The notes: generated by a model from the sequence alone, not told the origin. A DNA stretch of 64,000 bases from Mantis religiosa (GCA_030765055.1 CM060952.1:172259932-172323931), one strand, 5' to 3'. Positions 1-11,999 are shown, counted from the stretch's first letter. A program made the numbers and translations.

Positions 1-326
1 TCTCCAGACAAGGTATCGGCAATCTGACAAACTGTTTGGTATCTTTTATTTTTGTCCAACACAAATTTTACTTTCTGTCTAATTTTGTCCCCAATCTCAC
101 CTTTTACATTTTGTGTCCTCTCTTCCGCAATCCTCACTAACTCAATCGACTTATCCAATGTCGTGCCACTTTCTTCAAGGTGGGTTATGGTTTCCGTCAA
201 AAATAAAATATTTGATTTAATGAAAGCTAATTTACCTTGGATATGAGTATCAGAAAACAGATCCTGCGTGTTCTCAATTGCCTTAGAATCTACCCTACCA
301 AAGCTATTCACCACTTCTCTCACTAT
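1..326 (-). CDS. Partial hAT/DUF659-like transposase-derived open frame, runs off the left edge
   Basis: The minus strand is open for about 108 codons from 326 to the window edge, with no stop. It begins just after an in-frame TAA, so the start is missing: it is either upstream of a splice acceptor (an AG lies at 323-324) or lost by truncation. The translation is helical and charged and contains GEIGDKIRQKVKFVLDKNK and SNILFLTETITHLEESG. This matches my recollection of the segment after the RW(G)TW region in arthropod hAT-like proteins with a DUF659-type domain, where a run resembling G-x-I-G-x-K-V-x-x-K-x-x-x-V-L-x-K-N is typical. That family consists of cut-and-paste transposases or their domesticated relatives acting on DNA in the nucleus. 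The same family occurs at 32560-33390. Length and codon integrity make chance unlikely; family assignment is from memory and moderate. Confidence 0.55.
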   Translation of the reverse strand, partial: MVREVVNSFGRVDSKAIENTQDLFSDTHIQGKLAFIKSNILFLTETITHLEESGTTLDKSIELVRIAEERTQNVKGEIGDKIRQKVKFVLDKNKRYQTVCQIADTLSG

Positions 327-475
327 TTAAAAATTGTCACATTGGTATATACGTGCAGTTAACCATGTACCCCAGTGTGTTAAAATTGGTGCCCGGGGCG
401 AAGCTATATTAGGGGCTTTTTCTTTTAAATGCATAGTTAGTGTTGGCGCTTACGAAAATATTTTCTTTACTGATC

Positions 476-479
<4 letters not shown>

Positions 480-527
<48 letters not shown>
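480..527. repeat. Poly(A) run of 48 nt
   Basis: A homopolymer A tract lies directly beside a SINE-B head fragment on the minus strand. It may be the tail of an unrecognised plus-strand retroposed sequence or an expanded junction. Confidence 0.9.
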
Positions 528-531
<4 letters not shown>

Positions 532-600
532 TCATGGGTCAGGGTCAGGTTGGCCACGGCAATCGAACTAGGGTCTCCCGAGTGCGAACTACAGATGAAA
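528..600 (-). mobile_element. SINE-B head fragment
   Basis: The reverse complement gives the tRNA-like start of SINE-B, with a decayed B-box-like stretch followed by the conserved 'GGCC(A/G)ACC..CCTGACCCATG' block seen at 14650 and 63290. Only the first 70 or so bases remain. Confidence 0.6.
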
Positions 601-1435
601 ATACCCAATAAATTCGTGAAAAAGAAAGAAAATGACCGGAAAATGCATCTAAATGTTAAAAAATGACTTTATTATAAAAATGTGGAAAAAAATTACATTT
701 TGATGAACTATAAAAACCGTATATATCTAACGTATTTGTTTCAGAATGCACTTAATTTCCAAAAAGCATCGTCTGTAAACATAAGAGTTTTTTTAGGTTA
801 GTGTACAGTTTCTTACTGCGTTCCTAGAACATTGTTTGTCAATGTCATCAGACATCCTTTATTTGGAGTGCTTCGCTTATTCGTACATTAGCATTGCATT
901 TTACAGATTTAAAACAATGATGTTTCATTTATGACTTAAGTGTCAGTGGTTGGATCATAGGGGGGATATACTCTTCCGGCATTATTTTCGGTTTAACTTT
1001 TTATAATTTTGAAGATGGCATATTTGTCAAAAGCGATTCGCTATGTTCAGAAAAACCATAGTCTGCCTCTGAACTATTTATTCTCTTACTCTCCACTTCA
1101 GATAACCTGTGATGTGGTGAACTATGGGCAGTTAACTTTCAAATTTAAATTTAATAGAATGTTTCAAAACACTGCGAACTTATGCGTCAATCTAATATAT
1201 ACTATAAAAGTTTAAGCATTCCTTATGCCTATTATGCGAAAGAATAAATATTTTCCGTAGTTTAAGTTTTCGAATAACTGCAACTAAAAATTTAATTTGC
1301 TGAAAAATTAATCCTATCGTAATTTTGTGAGCAATAAAACAGGTTGGAAATATTACATTCATAAACCTTTACTATATAGTATTTTTTTTTTTCAAAAAGC
1401 TCAATAATAGCTCGGATTTTTTATGCGTCATAACC
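601..1435. other. No recognised feature
   Basis: AT-rich sequence. The open frame at 1009-1215 has no family signature and no codon-like composition. Confidence 0.5.
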
Positions 1436-1449
1436 TATACTCTTAAGAG

Positions 1450-1640
1450 TATTCTATCCTTCAAATTCTGAGATCTCGATTCGATTCTCTGCTGGAGGAT
1501 GGGAACTTTTCCTTAGGCAGGTCTATTCCCCACTCTCCATAGAGTCTAGAGTGTAAATGTGTATATGTGTGTGTGTGAATTTAATATAACAGCCCAGATA
1601 TTAACACCTAACATAGTTATAATTATGTGAACATTATATC
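1450..1640 (+). mobile_element. Diverged SINE-D copy
   Basis: A B-box-like CGATTCGATTCTC near 1475 is followed by a 'GGTTGGG..TTTTCC' block, then 'CCCC..CTC..CAGAGTCT', then ACAGCCC and TTAACACCT. These occur in the same order and spacing as in the well-preserved SINE-D at 14223-14511. The head is not recognisable. Confidence 0.45.
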
Positions 1641-4600
1641 TGTTTAGCAACTGTTCCAAAGATAGATACCTATTCGCCAAAATGACTTTGATTGCGGCAT
1701 ATAAATGAAACAAAATATTGGATGTGTTTTTATGTATACAGACATTAATTTAGAACGCATTGTCAATTTGGCTTTAACAGATTCGTTAAATTTTAGCATT
1801 TATGCAGACGCAGAAAAATTATCATTTTATTCTGCGTTGCTCATCCTATAGAAAGCTTTCTTTAGGAATTGTTCTATATCAAAAATTAAAAGTGTGTCAT
1901 TCGTGAAGATCATCTTTTTAGATTATCCTTAAAACTGCGACTTATAAAAATCAGATGACTTTTTATCATTGCAGCATCATGTAGACATAAGAAAAAGCTT
2001 GTATCCACCATCTATATGTAAGACCTTGCAGGCCAATAAACCTCAATGTGAAATTTAACCCACTGCTTTTGGGGAATAACCAGGATCTCTTTGTCCTGAT
2101 GATGGTAACCAAGCATAGCTTTCGGTATTCTATGTAGATGTTTGTATCAGATATATTCTCTCCATTTTAGCTGCGACTTATTTATGAAATGCATAGGGAG
2201 TTGTAGTAGGAGTTCCGCCTTATGAATTCATTTCTCTTATGATCCCAGCGGCTATATTCTAAACTATATCCTATAGTAAATATCCTATAGCGTCTATATC
2301 CTATAGTAAATGAACTGTTACAGTGGCTGCAACAATAAAAGGTAATACAAAATGAAATGTAAAGAATCAGTTTAGGGTTGCATTATCTGTTCTCAGGAAT
2401 TTGTTCTCGCTGGCTGTTATTCTGTTAAAATATCTATCCCAGTCCATATCTCACTCCTGCAGCTCATCACAGGTCGTGACATTCTTGTATGCCTTGGAAC
2501 TACGGTAGATCTCGCTATTCCATTAATAATTCTCATTGTTTTATTGTAGTTGCAAATGTAAGAAATGTTAATTTCATTGAAAACTGTTCATAATATATTC
2601 AAAGTACATAAAATCAATTACTCTCTCAATTAATGTATTATTTAAATATATTTTATTCGCTACAAAAATGCATTATTTTTATATTTTCGAAATTAACTGG
2701 AACGCAACACAGATAGGGTCTGAGATAAATTATCTTCGAGCAATAAAGCATCGGGTTTAAATTTCGATTAATTACTGTTTATCCGTGATATATGTACTTT
2801 CATTCTTGGATCATTACATAATTATATTTATTTTATTAATGTTATAATTGTTCTATATGAACTATTGTGGGACTTTGTCAACTAATAAATGTGCATTAAT
2901 TTATTCCGATTAATTCTGTCACTTTTTAACCTAGTGAAGGCAAGCTGTCTTTCCAAGTTGAAATCACCTTTTTTATGCAATACAAAGTCTCAAGTGAAAT
3001 ATCATCACAAAAATATATTTTAAAAAATCATTCTGCTCTTCACTATTTGTATTTTCATAATGCTTGTATAATTTCGACTTTAAAATAGTGACATACATCT
3101 TGTTCCACTGCATTATCCATTACCCTCAGCTTTGCTTTCTTTTACAAATGAATAACTGATTTGATCGAACCATCTGTGATAGTATTCCTTCCTGTAGGTA
3201 ATATGTTTATAATATGGAGTTTAAATAGCTCTATCAAATCCGCAAATTTATATTTGTAAGGATAAAATTTCTTCTTTTAGCATTACTCTATTTTTATCTC
3301 CCTCAAAGCATAGAACTACACTATTGATAGCATAGCTATCCATAAAGTATCTTCTGCTATATAACACTTTATTGAAACGTAATTAGCCAATGGAAAGAGA
3401 ATGTGCTAAAAGGAATACTTAGTAGTTGCAATAAATGTGTACTAGAATTTATTGAACTAATATTCATTTGAGACGCCATTAATAGAAACAGAAGACAGAC
3501 CAGTAGTTATATATTAAATTCGATGAACTTAATACGAAATGGCTTGATTCCCAAACGCATGTTTTACCTAAGTAACTGCTACAAGTAAACCCGAAGCACT
3601 TTTCTTCAAAATAATTCTCAGATCGTTTTTATGATAAACTCTGTGCAATGGCTATCAAAACAAAAACAATTTAATGCAACGTCAGTCATGTTATTGACCC
3701 TCTAAGGACATTCGTCTCTGAGAAAGCAAGTTTTTCAAGTTTCTTAACTGAAAACTTGCAGTATAACGGTCAAATGCCACTATGAACATAATGCTCACGG
3801 AATGCTCAATTAAATATATACACAGTTATGGTAGATACATCAACTACTAATAGCTGTGCGAGTACTGTATAATTTGTAGCTTGAGTTCATTGGTTGAGTA
3901 GTTACTCTTGAAGTTCACATAACTTTTCCTAATATGTATAGGAACCAATAAGCATAACTGTCGTTCCTGCAACAATTACAAGAAACAAATGTTTTGTGTC
4001 TCTGAACGCTCTGGCTTAATGGAAGACGGGTTAATGAACTTGCATCGCCATTATCAGGGTGTGAAGAGGACCACAGGGCCTTACATATATCTAAGAGCAT
4101 ATAAATACAGCCTTAGACAAAAAACAAATGAGCAGCTACCAGAAACAAATATCGATTCAGAAAACACTGGAAGCATTCGATGACGCTGCGTTCACAATAT
4201 ACGCTTTGATACCACTCTGGCTTCATTTCAAAGCTATGTGATAGATATGAAGATGCTTTGCGGCTTGGCCGTATGCATGGTAGCTGAGCTGTAAAACGCA
4301 TTTGTCTCTAAGTAGACCAACATAAGTTTATGTGCATGTTTCTTTCTATTATCATTGTTATTACTTTATGTTTTTCTTGCAGAAAATAAATAATAATATT
4401 TTAACTCATTAATTTATAAAAATGCTAATACATATTCTTGTCGTTTTCAACATAAATGCAATATTATTAGAAAATTGCCTTAATATTGGTTGTGTAAACA
4501 CTCGGGCTCATTCATCTGTTATGAATGTTGCTGGCATATAATGAGAGGTATCATCTTGTGCAAATTTCATTAGGCATTTCACTAAAGCATGCCACGTAGA

Positions 4601-5530
4601 ATAAGGGCAGTAATGGAAGTAGAGGGTTTAAGGACCCGATACTAAGTTAACATAAACTTTTATTTAATTTTGTATGTAGTAATAAAATATTCATTTCAGT
4701 TAGTTTATAAACAGAGTAGACTGTTTCAGTTTTTATGTGTATACACGAATGCCTTAAAATCAAGTAAACCTTAGCAAATGGAAGTTTTATTACAATGTGC
4801 GTAATACACACTTCGTATTTCTACAATAAAAAAAATTAAAATGATGTTCGAAACCCAAACCTTTGTCTAGCTCCTACATACTTGTCTATAGGTGTTCCTA
4901 ATATACCAGCCCAAGCACCAAAGATAAAATATAATGTTCCAATGTCTTTATGATTTGTTGAGAATAATCATCGTTGCAATAAAGGTAAAATGGCTGAGGT
5001 TATTAGGTGATAGAGACTCGTTCTGTGACAGCATTGTAAACCGGCCGTGGAAACGATGTGGACTACGCTTCCAGAGTCTGCTTTTTGGGGGGGTATCTAA
5101 TGGTGTATGTATTTACAGCATGGGTAGGTTGCTGTTCCATGAGTGGTGAACGAAATGGCTGCGCAGTAATGTGAGACTCGTATTACAGAAGCCCAGGGTT
5201 GGATTCTCGTCAACCGCACCCAAGAATTGGGTTTGTCATTGTTTTTGCTAGTTGGGAGGCAAATGCTGAGGTGGTTTCTCATCTACACCGTTTGCTCTCC
5301 ATCATTTCTCTTTTATTTACAATTTCTTGAGGCATACTTACCACATAAGCAAGATGCAGCAAATGAATAAGAACCTAGGAAGGGAGCAATACAGTAAACT
5401 GTGATTGTGGCATAAAAGGCAACTATTTGTAAAGTACTGTCGCGAATGCATTGTTGCAACGAGGCGGCGCGGACAGGCATTCAAAGAGACGGGCAGTGCA
5501 CTGCGGAGATAAAAGCTCGCCGAAACGGCG
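1641..5530. other. Long stretch without recognised gene
   Basis: AT-rich sequence. A short direct repeat (unit CTATATCCTATAGTAAAT) lies at 2264-2281 and 2294-2311. Overlapping frames of about 60 codons on both strands at 3915-4301 show no family signature. A GGGTTGGATTCTCGTC stretch near 5195 resembles a decayed B box but lacks a convincing A box. Confidence 0.5.
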
Positions 5531-5540
5531 GGGGGGGAGG

Positions 5541-6094
5541 ATTCAATTCAATTCATGTCAGAGGATCTACTCACATTAGTCCTGGACCTGTAGGACCAAG
5601 GATCCGGGCCTCCTTCAACCAGGGAGTTACCGAGCTGTCGCAAAAGGGCGCTCGGCGCCTCCGTGGGGCTTTCCATAGGGCAAGACCTAGAGACTAACAA
5701 GGGCCCCCCCATCTGGTCCTGTGGACTCAAGACGGGCTGGAAGTGGATACGCCACTTATGCACGCCAACACCAAAGTGGGAAGGCTACCGATATGACCTC
5801 GATGGGGCCGCCTGGTGATCTAGCACACCTTCTACTAGCTATGCTGGCTAGTACGCGGGAATATTAATGGCTTCCTTCAACCCTGTTAGGAGACGTACCC
5901 GATCTCCCACGGGTATCGGGAACCACTGCCCCCTCGAGTCCAACCCAATCCGAACAACATCCTATCAGGAAGGGGCTCGAAAGTTCGGCCCAAGGTTCCT
6001 CTAGTAACGTCAGAGGTACCACGAGTGCTAGGGGTCCGCAGCGCCCGCACCACGGCAGCTGAAGGGGGCGGATCCCCTCCCCTACGGGGGGGAA
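5541..6094 (-). mobile_element. REP-F, GC-rich retroposon-like repeat (copy 1)
   Basis: This GC-rich block reads, on the minus strand, from CCCGTAGGGGAGGGG at 6094 to an ATTGA-type tail at 5541. It is clearly homologous to the 494-bp insertion at 42064-42557. Shared blocks include GCGGGCGCTGCGGACCCCTA, CTCGTGGTACCTCTGACGTT, GGATTGGGTTGGACTCGAGG and AAGTGGCGTATCCACTTC. Both copies end in short ATTCA/ATTGA repeats, as a reverse-transcribed element would. Flanks GGGGAGGAT and GGGGAAGGAT may be a decayed target duplication. No open frame or tRNA-like head is evident, so the class (long SINE or LINE-derived) is unresolved. Confidence 0.65.
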
Positions 6095-6168
6095 GGATAC
6101 GGATTTCTAGAGAGTTCGTCTTTCTTCTGCACCGTCTTGATTGAGAATATTCCGGATAATGAGTAATC

Positions 6169-6176
6169 TATAAAAA
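6169..6176 (+). promoter_or_regulatory. Possible TATA box
   Basis: TATAAAAA sits in AT-rich sequence and is followed by a GC-rich stretch (GGGAGCCGCCGGCTGCCACG) about where transcription would start. No convincing coding sequence follows, so this may be chance or the promoter of a decayed element. Confidence 0.2.
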
Positions 6177-6689
6177 GGGAGCCGCCGGCTGCCACGGAGT
6201 AATTGGACGCGTGCGCATGAACAGCTGTGTGAGCTGTGTTTGTGGTCGTTGACCTTGCAAGTTGTATTGTGTATGTGACGTAATTCTGGACTGGCACATT
6301 GATTTTTACGGAAAGGAAGAGCAATTTTTTGGTGTTTTAATTCTACGAAGCCACAATGTCACTGCTGTGAACGATTCTATTCCAACTTACGTGTTTTTCT
6401 GCCTGAGAATAACAACGCATGAATATTTAAGAACAAAGAACACATTAGTTGACCAAGCAATATAACACATTTCGAATATCAAAAATTAGGAGAAGTCGCT
6501 ATGCATAAACGTAACTTTTTCTTCCAGTTCCAGTTATTTGCTTCAGTTGTATTGAACAGTGAATAATTTACAACTTAATCTCTGTTTTATTTCCTCTGTA
6601 GCTGAGGAAAATAATTTTTCAGTTTGAATTTTATCAGATTTCCGTTTTTAAAAAATGTAGCTTTTTAATTAAACCACAAAAGTTTAGTG

Positions 6690-7522
6690 TTAGAGGTCCA
6701 GAGGTAGTCCTAGTCGGGCGGGGCTATTTTTCTTTTTCCCCGTCCGGGTGTTTCATGCCGCAGTACCTAGCCGCTTTGCGGCTTAACCTGCGAAATGAGC
6801 TAGTAATTGCTTTCATGTTCTGCTGGGGTGTTTGAATTTGTTGGGAATTTGGAACGGGATGCCCTTGTTTAATTATCATAGGCAGCTGCACTTAAGCGTT
6901 CCCCCGTTTTGGGAGGCACGATTTAAGTTTTTGCTCCGATTTGGTTACGGGTTGTATATCGCTTGATCCATCAGGCGTAAAAATTGGTCTCAGAGACATC
7001 TGGGGTTTCTCTTGGGTTAACCAAGGGGCCCCAAGACGTCTCTTGGCAGCCTGAAGGTTGGCAAGCGTCTTTGATCCCTCTGGTCATACCTGCTCAGGGA
7101 GTTCACTAAAGGGTTGGGGTGAATTTGGATTTTGTCGTACATTGATCGTGCCCTCTCGCGGATGACATCGACAATGTACGGGATCTGGGAAGTGCCTTGT
7201 TCTGCAGCGTCTGGAGCCTGACGAAAGTGGTATTAGCCACTGTTCACCAGATCTCACAGCCGTACAGAATCATAGGCGGAATGATCGCCCGATACAGCTG
7301 GAGTTTGAGTCGGATGAGCACTGTTGATCGGAAAATAGGGTATAGGCTCCGGAGTGCGACGTGCCCCAGCTGGACCTTGCCCTTGACGTGCGGAACGTAA
7401 GTTAACTTACGGTCCAGCGTCACTCCGAGATACTTCGCCGTTTGCACCCATAGGATTAGTTTAGTGTTACAGGTATAAGAATCGTTAATATACACTGCAA
7501 TTTTGTAAGCATTGAAGTCCTT
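6690..7522 (-). pseudogene. Jockey-type LINE, C-terminal reverse transcriptase end and 3' region
   Basis: Minus-strand translation from 7522 gives the thumb region that follows the reverse transcriptase core: AKYLGVTLDRKLTYVPHVK, a helix, then YPIFRSTVLIRLKLQLYRAI and PMILYGCEIW. This order (KYLGV.LD..L.w..H, then K..LY...i.P...YG...W) is standard for jockey-clade non-LTR retrotransposons. A frameshift near 7240 moves the frame. The C-terminal tail motif RNPLV-type recurs as NPLVNSLSRYD near 7110, followed by GC-rich noncoding sequence taken as the 3' UTR. The catalytic YADD box is missing, so the copy is 5'-truncated and dead. The 3' boundary near 6690 is a guess; no target duplication was found. 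Confidence 0.65.
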
Positions 7523-7690
7523 AACATTGAAATATATGAAAAATATATTTAAGTACTATCTTCCAAGAATATTTCCAACTTTTTTTATGTTCAGTATTGA
7601 AAGATGAGTTGGAATATAGAGTGTAAACATAAAAGTATAATGTTTAATATCTTTTTTTCATGAACTTGGCATGAAACTTCCCCATAACCG

Positions 7691-7897
7691 AATAAAGAAG
7701 AAAATGACATAGCTTTAAATTGGATGACCTCTAACCAGAACAGATTGCATGAAACCAACAGGAAGGAAAGGCTTGGATTCCTTCAGAATGAGCTAAACAG
7801 GGTAATAAAACCTGAAGACGCAGCTGGTCGGTTCGTTATGGCCTCTGCGGTGATGAGTGTTTTCGGAGAAAGTCAATTTCAGCAAATTGTTCTTTGA
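7691..7897 (+). CDS. Unassigned open frame, possible exon or retroposed gene fragment
   Basis: 68 codons are open between TAA (7688-7690) and TGA (7895-7897). The first ATG is at 7724 (W-M-T-S). The product has protein-like composition, for example QNRLHETNRKERLGFLQNEL and FVMASAVMSVFGESQFQQ, with a mixed amphipathic pattern and no low complexity. I do not recognise the family. The surroundings are AT-rich and noncoding, and no clear splice sites were identified. It could be an isolated exon, a fragment of a processed pseudogene, or a chance frame. Confidence 0.3.
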   Translation, partial: NKEENDIALNWMTSNQNRLHETNRKERLGFLQNELNRVIKPEDAAGRFVMASAVMSVFGESQFQQIVL

Positions 7898-8837
7898 ATA
7901 AAAGAAAGTACTCAGCATCACCTCCTGTAACATAACTTACCGAAATAATTTTAGTAACGTCCGAGAGAAAAGTTTTGAAATTCACTCTGGCTCATACCTT
8001 AGCAAAACTGATTGGAAGGAATGAGGAAAAGGAATGAAGAGACGCATATATTTAGCAACAATTTTAGGGAGAGTTTATTTGATTTCATCATGCAGGAAGG
8101 AAGATCCCATAAACATCTGATGTTACATTTACATGACTGCTGATCATATATTACACTTACGCTAGTTCTTTATCACTCTTCATCGTTTAAGAGGACTTTA
8201 CTCAAAAAGATAGAAATTTCCCAATTGTTTGTCTTTAAATCGTCTTTAGTGTTGTGAAACAGAACAAAAATTATTCAGGCATGTTCTGCAGCTCTAATAT
8301 TTGTTTTAGGCAGCCACTTTCATATAGTTTATCAACAGTTTGATAATCACAATTTAAGATATCTTTATCCCAAATAGTTATGATTTTCCACTTTTTCATC
8401 ACAGGAAAAGTTTCAATGTCATTATTGAAACTTTATACGTTACCTTACTAGCATGTTTTTGTGAACCATTACAATTATTTTCTTTGAAAACTCGCATGAA
8501 AAAATACAATGGCTAATTAAAAATAGTAAATTCAATCAACAATTCAAACTGTTTCAAGCTTTTCAGTATTTGAAACTCGTAAGTGCAAATTATTGCGTTG
8601 TACAAAATATAACGATATAAGAATATGCAGTACAAACTTTAATCGCCTTTCTTTAAAATTAAAGAAGCTGAAGAACTTGAAAGATATTGAGTAAAATAAT
8701 ATTAAAAAGAAATTGGACGTAGATGAGATTAGAGACCACTGTAACATAGATGCAAAAATGTATGCTTCTACCATTAGAAATATAAAAAATGGCGTAATTA
8801 TATCTATATCTCCTAAATAATTTTAAGTTTAGGTACG
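7898..8837. other. No recognised feature
   Basis: AT-rich sequence. The minus-strand frames at 8544-8856 are hydrophobic translations of AT-rich DNA with no motif. Confidence 0.5.
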
Positions 8838-8840
8838 TTG

Positions 8841-9729
8841 AACGGGTGTGCCGCAAGGCTCAGTACTAGGACCTTTACTGTTTCTCGTTTTGTTAATGGC
8901 TTTGCTGTTAATATTAACTGCCAGATAAGGTTGTTTGCAAACGATTGTTTATAATAAAATTCGGAATACAGTGCATGAAACCGCTCTTCAAGATGATTTA
9001 AATGAAATCTGTAATTGGGCTGCGGCTAACAAAATGTCAATTAATGCCAAGAAAAGTAAGTCCATTGTTTTTAGTAGAACTAAGGGCAAAATTATTGTTA
9101 ACTATCACATGGGAGGGGTGCAAATTCCACAGGTGGACAGCTGCAAATACTTGGGAGTGTACCTGGCAAGTAATGCTGGATGGGACGAACAAGTAAATTC
9201 CGCATCTAGGAATGCGTGGAAGGCATTACATTTCGTAATGAGAATATTGAAAAAGGGGAGCGCTAGGTCCAGGGAAATTGCCTACAAGGCCTTAGTGCGG
9301 CCGGTTATGGAATATGCAGTAGCATGCTGGGACCCGTATAGAGCTAACCAAATCGATCCATTAGAAAAAATACAGAAGAGGGCAATAAAATTCATAAAAA
9401 GAGGCAAGTATTTTGGGCCTATAAAAGGAGATGAGACTAAATGGGAGGAATTAAGAATTAGGCGTAAAAAACATAGGTTGGTAGCATTATTCAAAGCTAA
9501 TGCTGGTGTAAAGGCATGGGTGGACGTTAGTGTAAGGTTAGATAATCCGGATTATTATGGACGAAACGATCATAGGTATAAAATTAAGGGTAGAAGATAC
9601 AGAACCGACGTAGGAAAATTTTCTTTTGTTAATAGAACCATCGAAGAATGGAATGAATTGCCTGTAGCAGTCTTTCAGGGCTGTCCCCTGTCGATGAAGA
9701 AATTTAGTAAAAATCTAGATAGTTTATAG
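8841..9729 (+). pseudogene. 5'-truncated LINE (LINE-3): reverse transcriptase from motif B to the C-terminus
   Basis: The copy starts at the template-gripping motif GVPQGSVLGPLLF (8844-8882). After a frameshift it passes the damaged catalytic box, where FADD reads as FAND near 8936-8947. From 8935 a 264-codon frame runs to the stop at 9729. It carries the post-core block NWAAANKMSINAKKSKSIVF, CKYLGVYLASNAGWDEQVN, the helix ending in RPVMEYAVACWDPY, and QKRAIKFI. This is the canonical arrangement of non-LTR (CR1/L2/jockey-like) reverse transcriptases, which copy element RNA into a nicked chromosomal target. The noncoding 3' region runs to about 9932 and ends in a tetranucleotide tail of AAATACATACATAC type, expected of such LINEs. 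The C-terminal domain is intact but the active site is lost. Confidence 0.82.
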
Positions 9730-9932
9730 TTTAACTTTTAAATTACAATGGTATATAATATGTAAATAGAGAATTAAATAGGTATGTTTTAAGTGACTAA
9801 AGTAAAATAATATCATGTTTGTATTATTTATTGTGTTATTGTTGTAAATCTAGTATTTGTAATTTGATCTGTATTCTTAAGTCTGCCACCGGGCAGTACC
9901 CAATTGCAGTGAATAAATACATACATACAAAA
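9730..9932 (+). mobile_element. LINE-3 3' UTR and ATAC-type tail
   Basis: AT-rich sequence follows the stop and ends with GTGAATAAATACATACATAC, a short tandem tail. The region before it carries CTGCCACCGGGCAGTACCC, an inverted repeat (GGTACTGCCCGGTGGCAG on the other strand) that could form a 3'-end stem. Confidence 0.55.
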
Positions 9933-10269
9933 TCAGTAATATTTGTTTAACTTAAGAAAAGAACGTGCTCCATTGCTTTATGCTCTATCATATTTAGGAA
10001 TATGTACTCAAATACATCCATTTGCCTTCCTCTTACATTTAAAATATCATGGTTTATAACTGCTCGTTATATAAAACCATATTCGGATAGACCACTCTTG
10101 CACAGTGCCGAAGGCAGGTAGAAAAAGATTAAGTTAGATATTCCGCACCATCTTTGCCAGATGGATTTTATTCAGTAATTATGAAGTAGCAAGGAGGGGC
10201 CAAAACAGCTGGATGATTTCAGCCATAAACCCAAAAAAGAAAAGAAAAGTGGAACAAATCTGTAGTAAC
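9933..10269. other. No recognised feature
   Basis: AT-rich spacer between the LINE-3 tail and a SINE-A copy. Nothing recognised. Confidence 0.5.
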
Positions 10270-10280
10270 AGGTTAATTAA

Positions 10281-10523
10281 TGTCCGCCTCGGTAGCGTAG
10301 TGGTAGCATGTCTGCCTCACGTTCAAGAGGTCCTGAGTTCGAATCTTGGTCAGGGTGAGTTATCTGGATAAGGTTTTTTCCCGGATTTTTTGTTTATCCT
10401 TAAAGACGAATGTCAGGTACCTCTAAGCTCTATGGACCCCGGGATCATTTGAGCATCATATCACCCAGTTCATTCATCGTCCTATATGACTTGACGTTGG
10501 AGGATGTAAATTACAACAAAAAG
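10281..10523 (+). mobile_element. SINE-A, tRNA-derived SINE with target-site duplication
   Basis: The tRNA-like head has an A box (GGTAGCGTAGTGG) and B box (GAGTTCGAATC) that would act as an internal RNA polymerase III promoter. It is followed by the family body (GGATAAGG..CCGG, GACGAATGTCAGG, TCATTTGAGCATCAT, TTCATCGTC, GACGTTGGAGGA) and a CAAAAA tail. Perfect 11-bp target duplications AGGTTAATTAA lie at 10270-10280 and 10524-10534. The family has about 15 copies in this window. Confidence 0.9.
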
Positions 10524-10719
10524 AGGTTAATTAACTAATAGTAAAAATTAAGTGAAATTAAACAAAAACTTCACCGGTGTAGCAAGGAGGGGAATGGAGA
10601 GTATGAATGAATGAGGAATGTTTGTTTGAGGAACCTTTATTTGAATGAGGAACCTTTATTTCTATTTTACTTCATTTGCAATATTTCGCAATATTTTTCT
10701 TTCCTTTCTTATCCTAAGT

Positions 10720-11040
10720 ACAGATTGTAGTCTAGCCGTTAATTCTCCCTTTGGCCCCTGGTTACCTGGCTCCCTGGCCTGTAGCTCACCTCGGGGTGCC
10801 CTCCCTCTACTTGATCCCTACTCTCTCTCTCTTCCTTCTCTCCTCCCTTCTCTATTCTATTCTGCTCCTCTCTTTTTTCCTACTCCACTTCTCTTTCATC
10901 TTCTTTAAAATCTCCCCAACGCTGTTCTTCTTCTTCTTTTCTCCCTTTCCTTTCAACATTCTCATAGCTACTGACTTTTTATTTGTCTATTTTATTCCAT
11001 GTTCCCTCCCATATCTCTTATCTCCACTCCACTGAGTTGG
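10720..11040. other. Pyrimidine-rich stretch
   Basis: A long C/T-rich plus strand (CTCTCTCTCTTCCTTCTCTCC and related) is preceded by a GC-rich 60-base block (CCCCTGGTTACCTGGCTCCC). The open frames here are low-complexity translations. It may be the 3' part of an unrecognised retroposon. Confidence 0.4.
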
Positions 11041-11997
11041 AGAGTAATTAGTAAAGAACTAAGATATTTTTGCAAATCAGAGCAGAAATTCATGTGAAAG
11101 AGAATTAGTTTTATAAACAAACCACAGCTTTCGATAATTCGGAAGAATATCACACTTAATACATACCTTTGTTGATTATACTACATAGCATTTGTAAAAA
11201 CAATGTAATAATATACATTAAATATTGGTACATTACATATTGCTTGTCATTATATAAACGAGAACTATACCAAGCTCACACCTTCTTTTTTTTATTCCTG
11301 CTGTGCTTTGCATGTAGTTGTATTCCGGTTGGGTTGCTGCCAATTCATAATATAATGGCCCTTATTTGTGACCGAGAACTATAAAAGTTGCTGTATTCAT
11401 TACCAGTGCTCCTCCAAGTTATTAGTTGTGTTGTGCTGCTGTTTTCATAACAAAACATAATTTTTGTTTGTCATTACGTAACTCCAAACAAGCACGCGTG
11501 CATACGTGACGCCCAAGGAGGGAAATCATTTTCTTGCCCACGTCTTTCTAAGCTGAAACAACATCACTACTTGCCAAAGTGACCGCTACACGGACTCATG
11601 TGGTCCAGACTATGTGGTTATCGTCGGCAAAGCTTTGAAATGTCTTAACATGGACCAGCAGACGGCTATGGTTTATGTTTCTCTGCCAAAAGGAAAATGG
11701 AATTGAAACCGGCAACCAAAAACATCAGCATCTGGATCACCTGTAATAAACAACGGGTGCTAATGGGTATACTTTTTATCTAGCGTTCCCAAATTGAGAC
11801 TTTCATCGGGTAGGACTGGTATCACGTAATCAGATATCCTCTCTGCCCCTAATATTATATTAATGGCAGCTTGGTATTCAAGGAGATATAAAATCATTAT
11901 ATAACTATTAAATATTTACTATGTATAACATTTTGATAAAGTGATATCCATGGCTACACACTATACAAATGCAGGTCCAAAAATTACACACAGATAA
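11041..11997. other. No recognised feature
   Basis: AT-rich with a slightly GC-richer patch at 11490-11720. No motif, tRNA head or conserved frame was found. Confidence 0.5.
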
Positions 11998-11999
11998 TA

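Noticed and set aside
3915..4301. Overlapping 61-64 codon frames on both strands
   Set aside because: No recognisable family, no splice or promoter context, and lengths expected by chance in a region of this size.
5548..5763. Open frames in the GC-rich block at 5446-5763
   Set aside because: High GC removes stops by chance, and the block is REP-F with no conserved translation.
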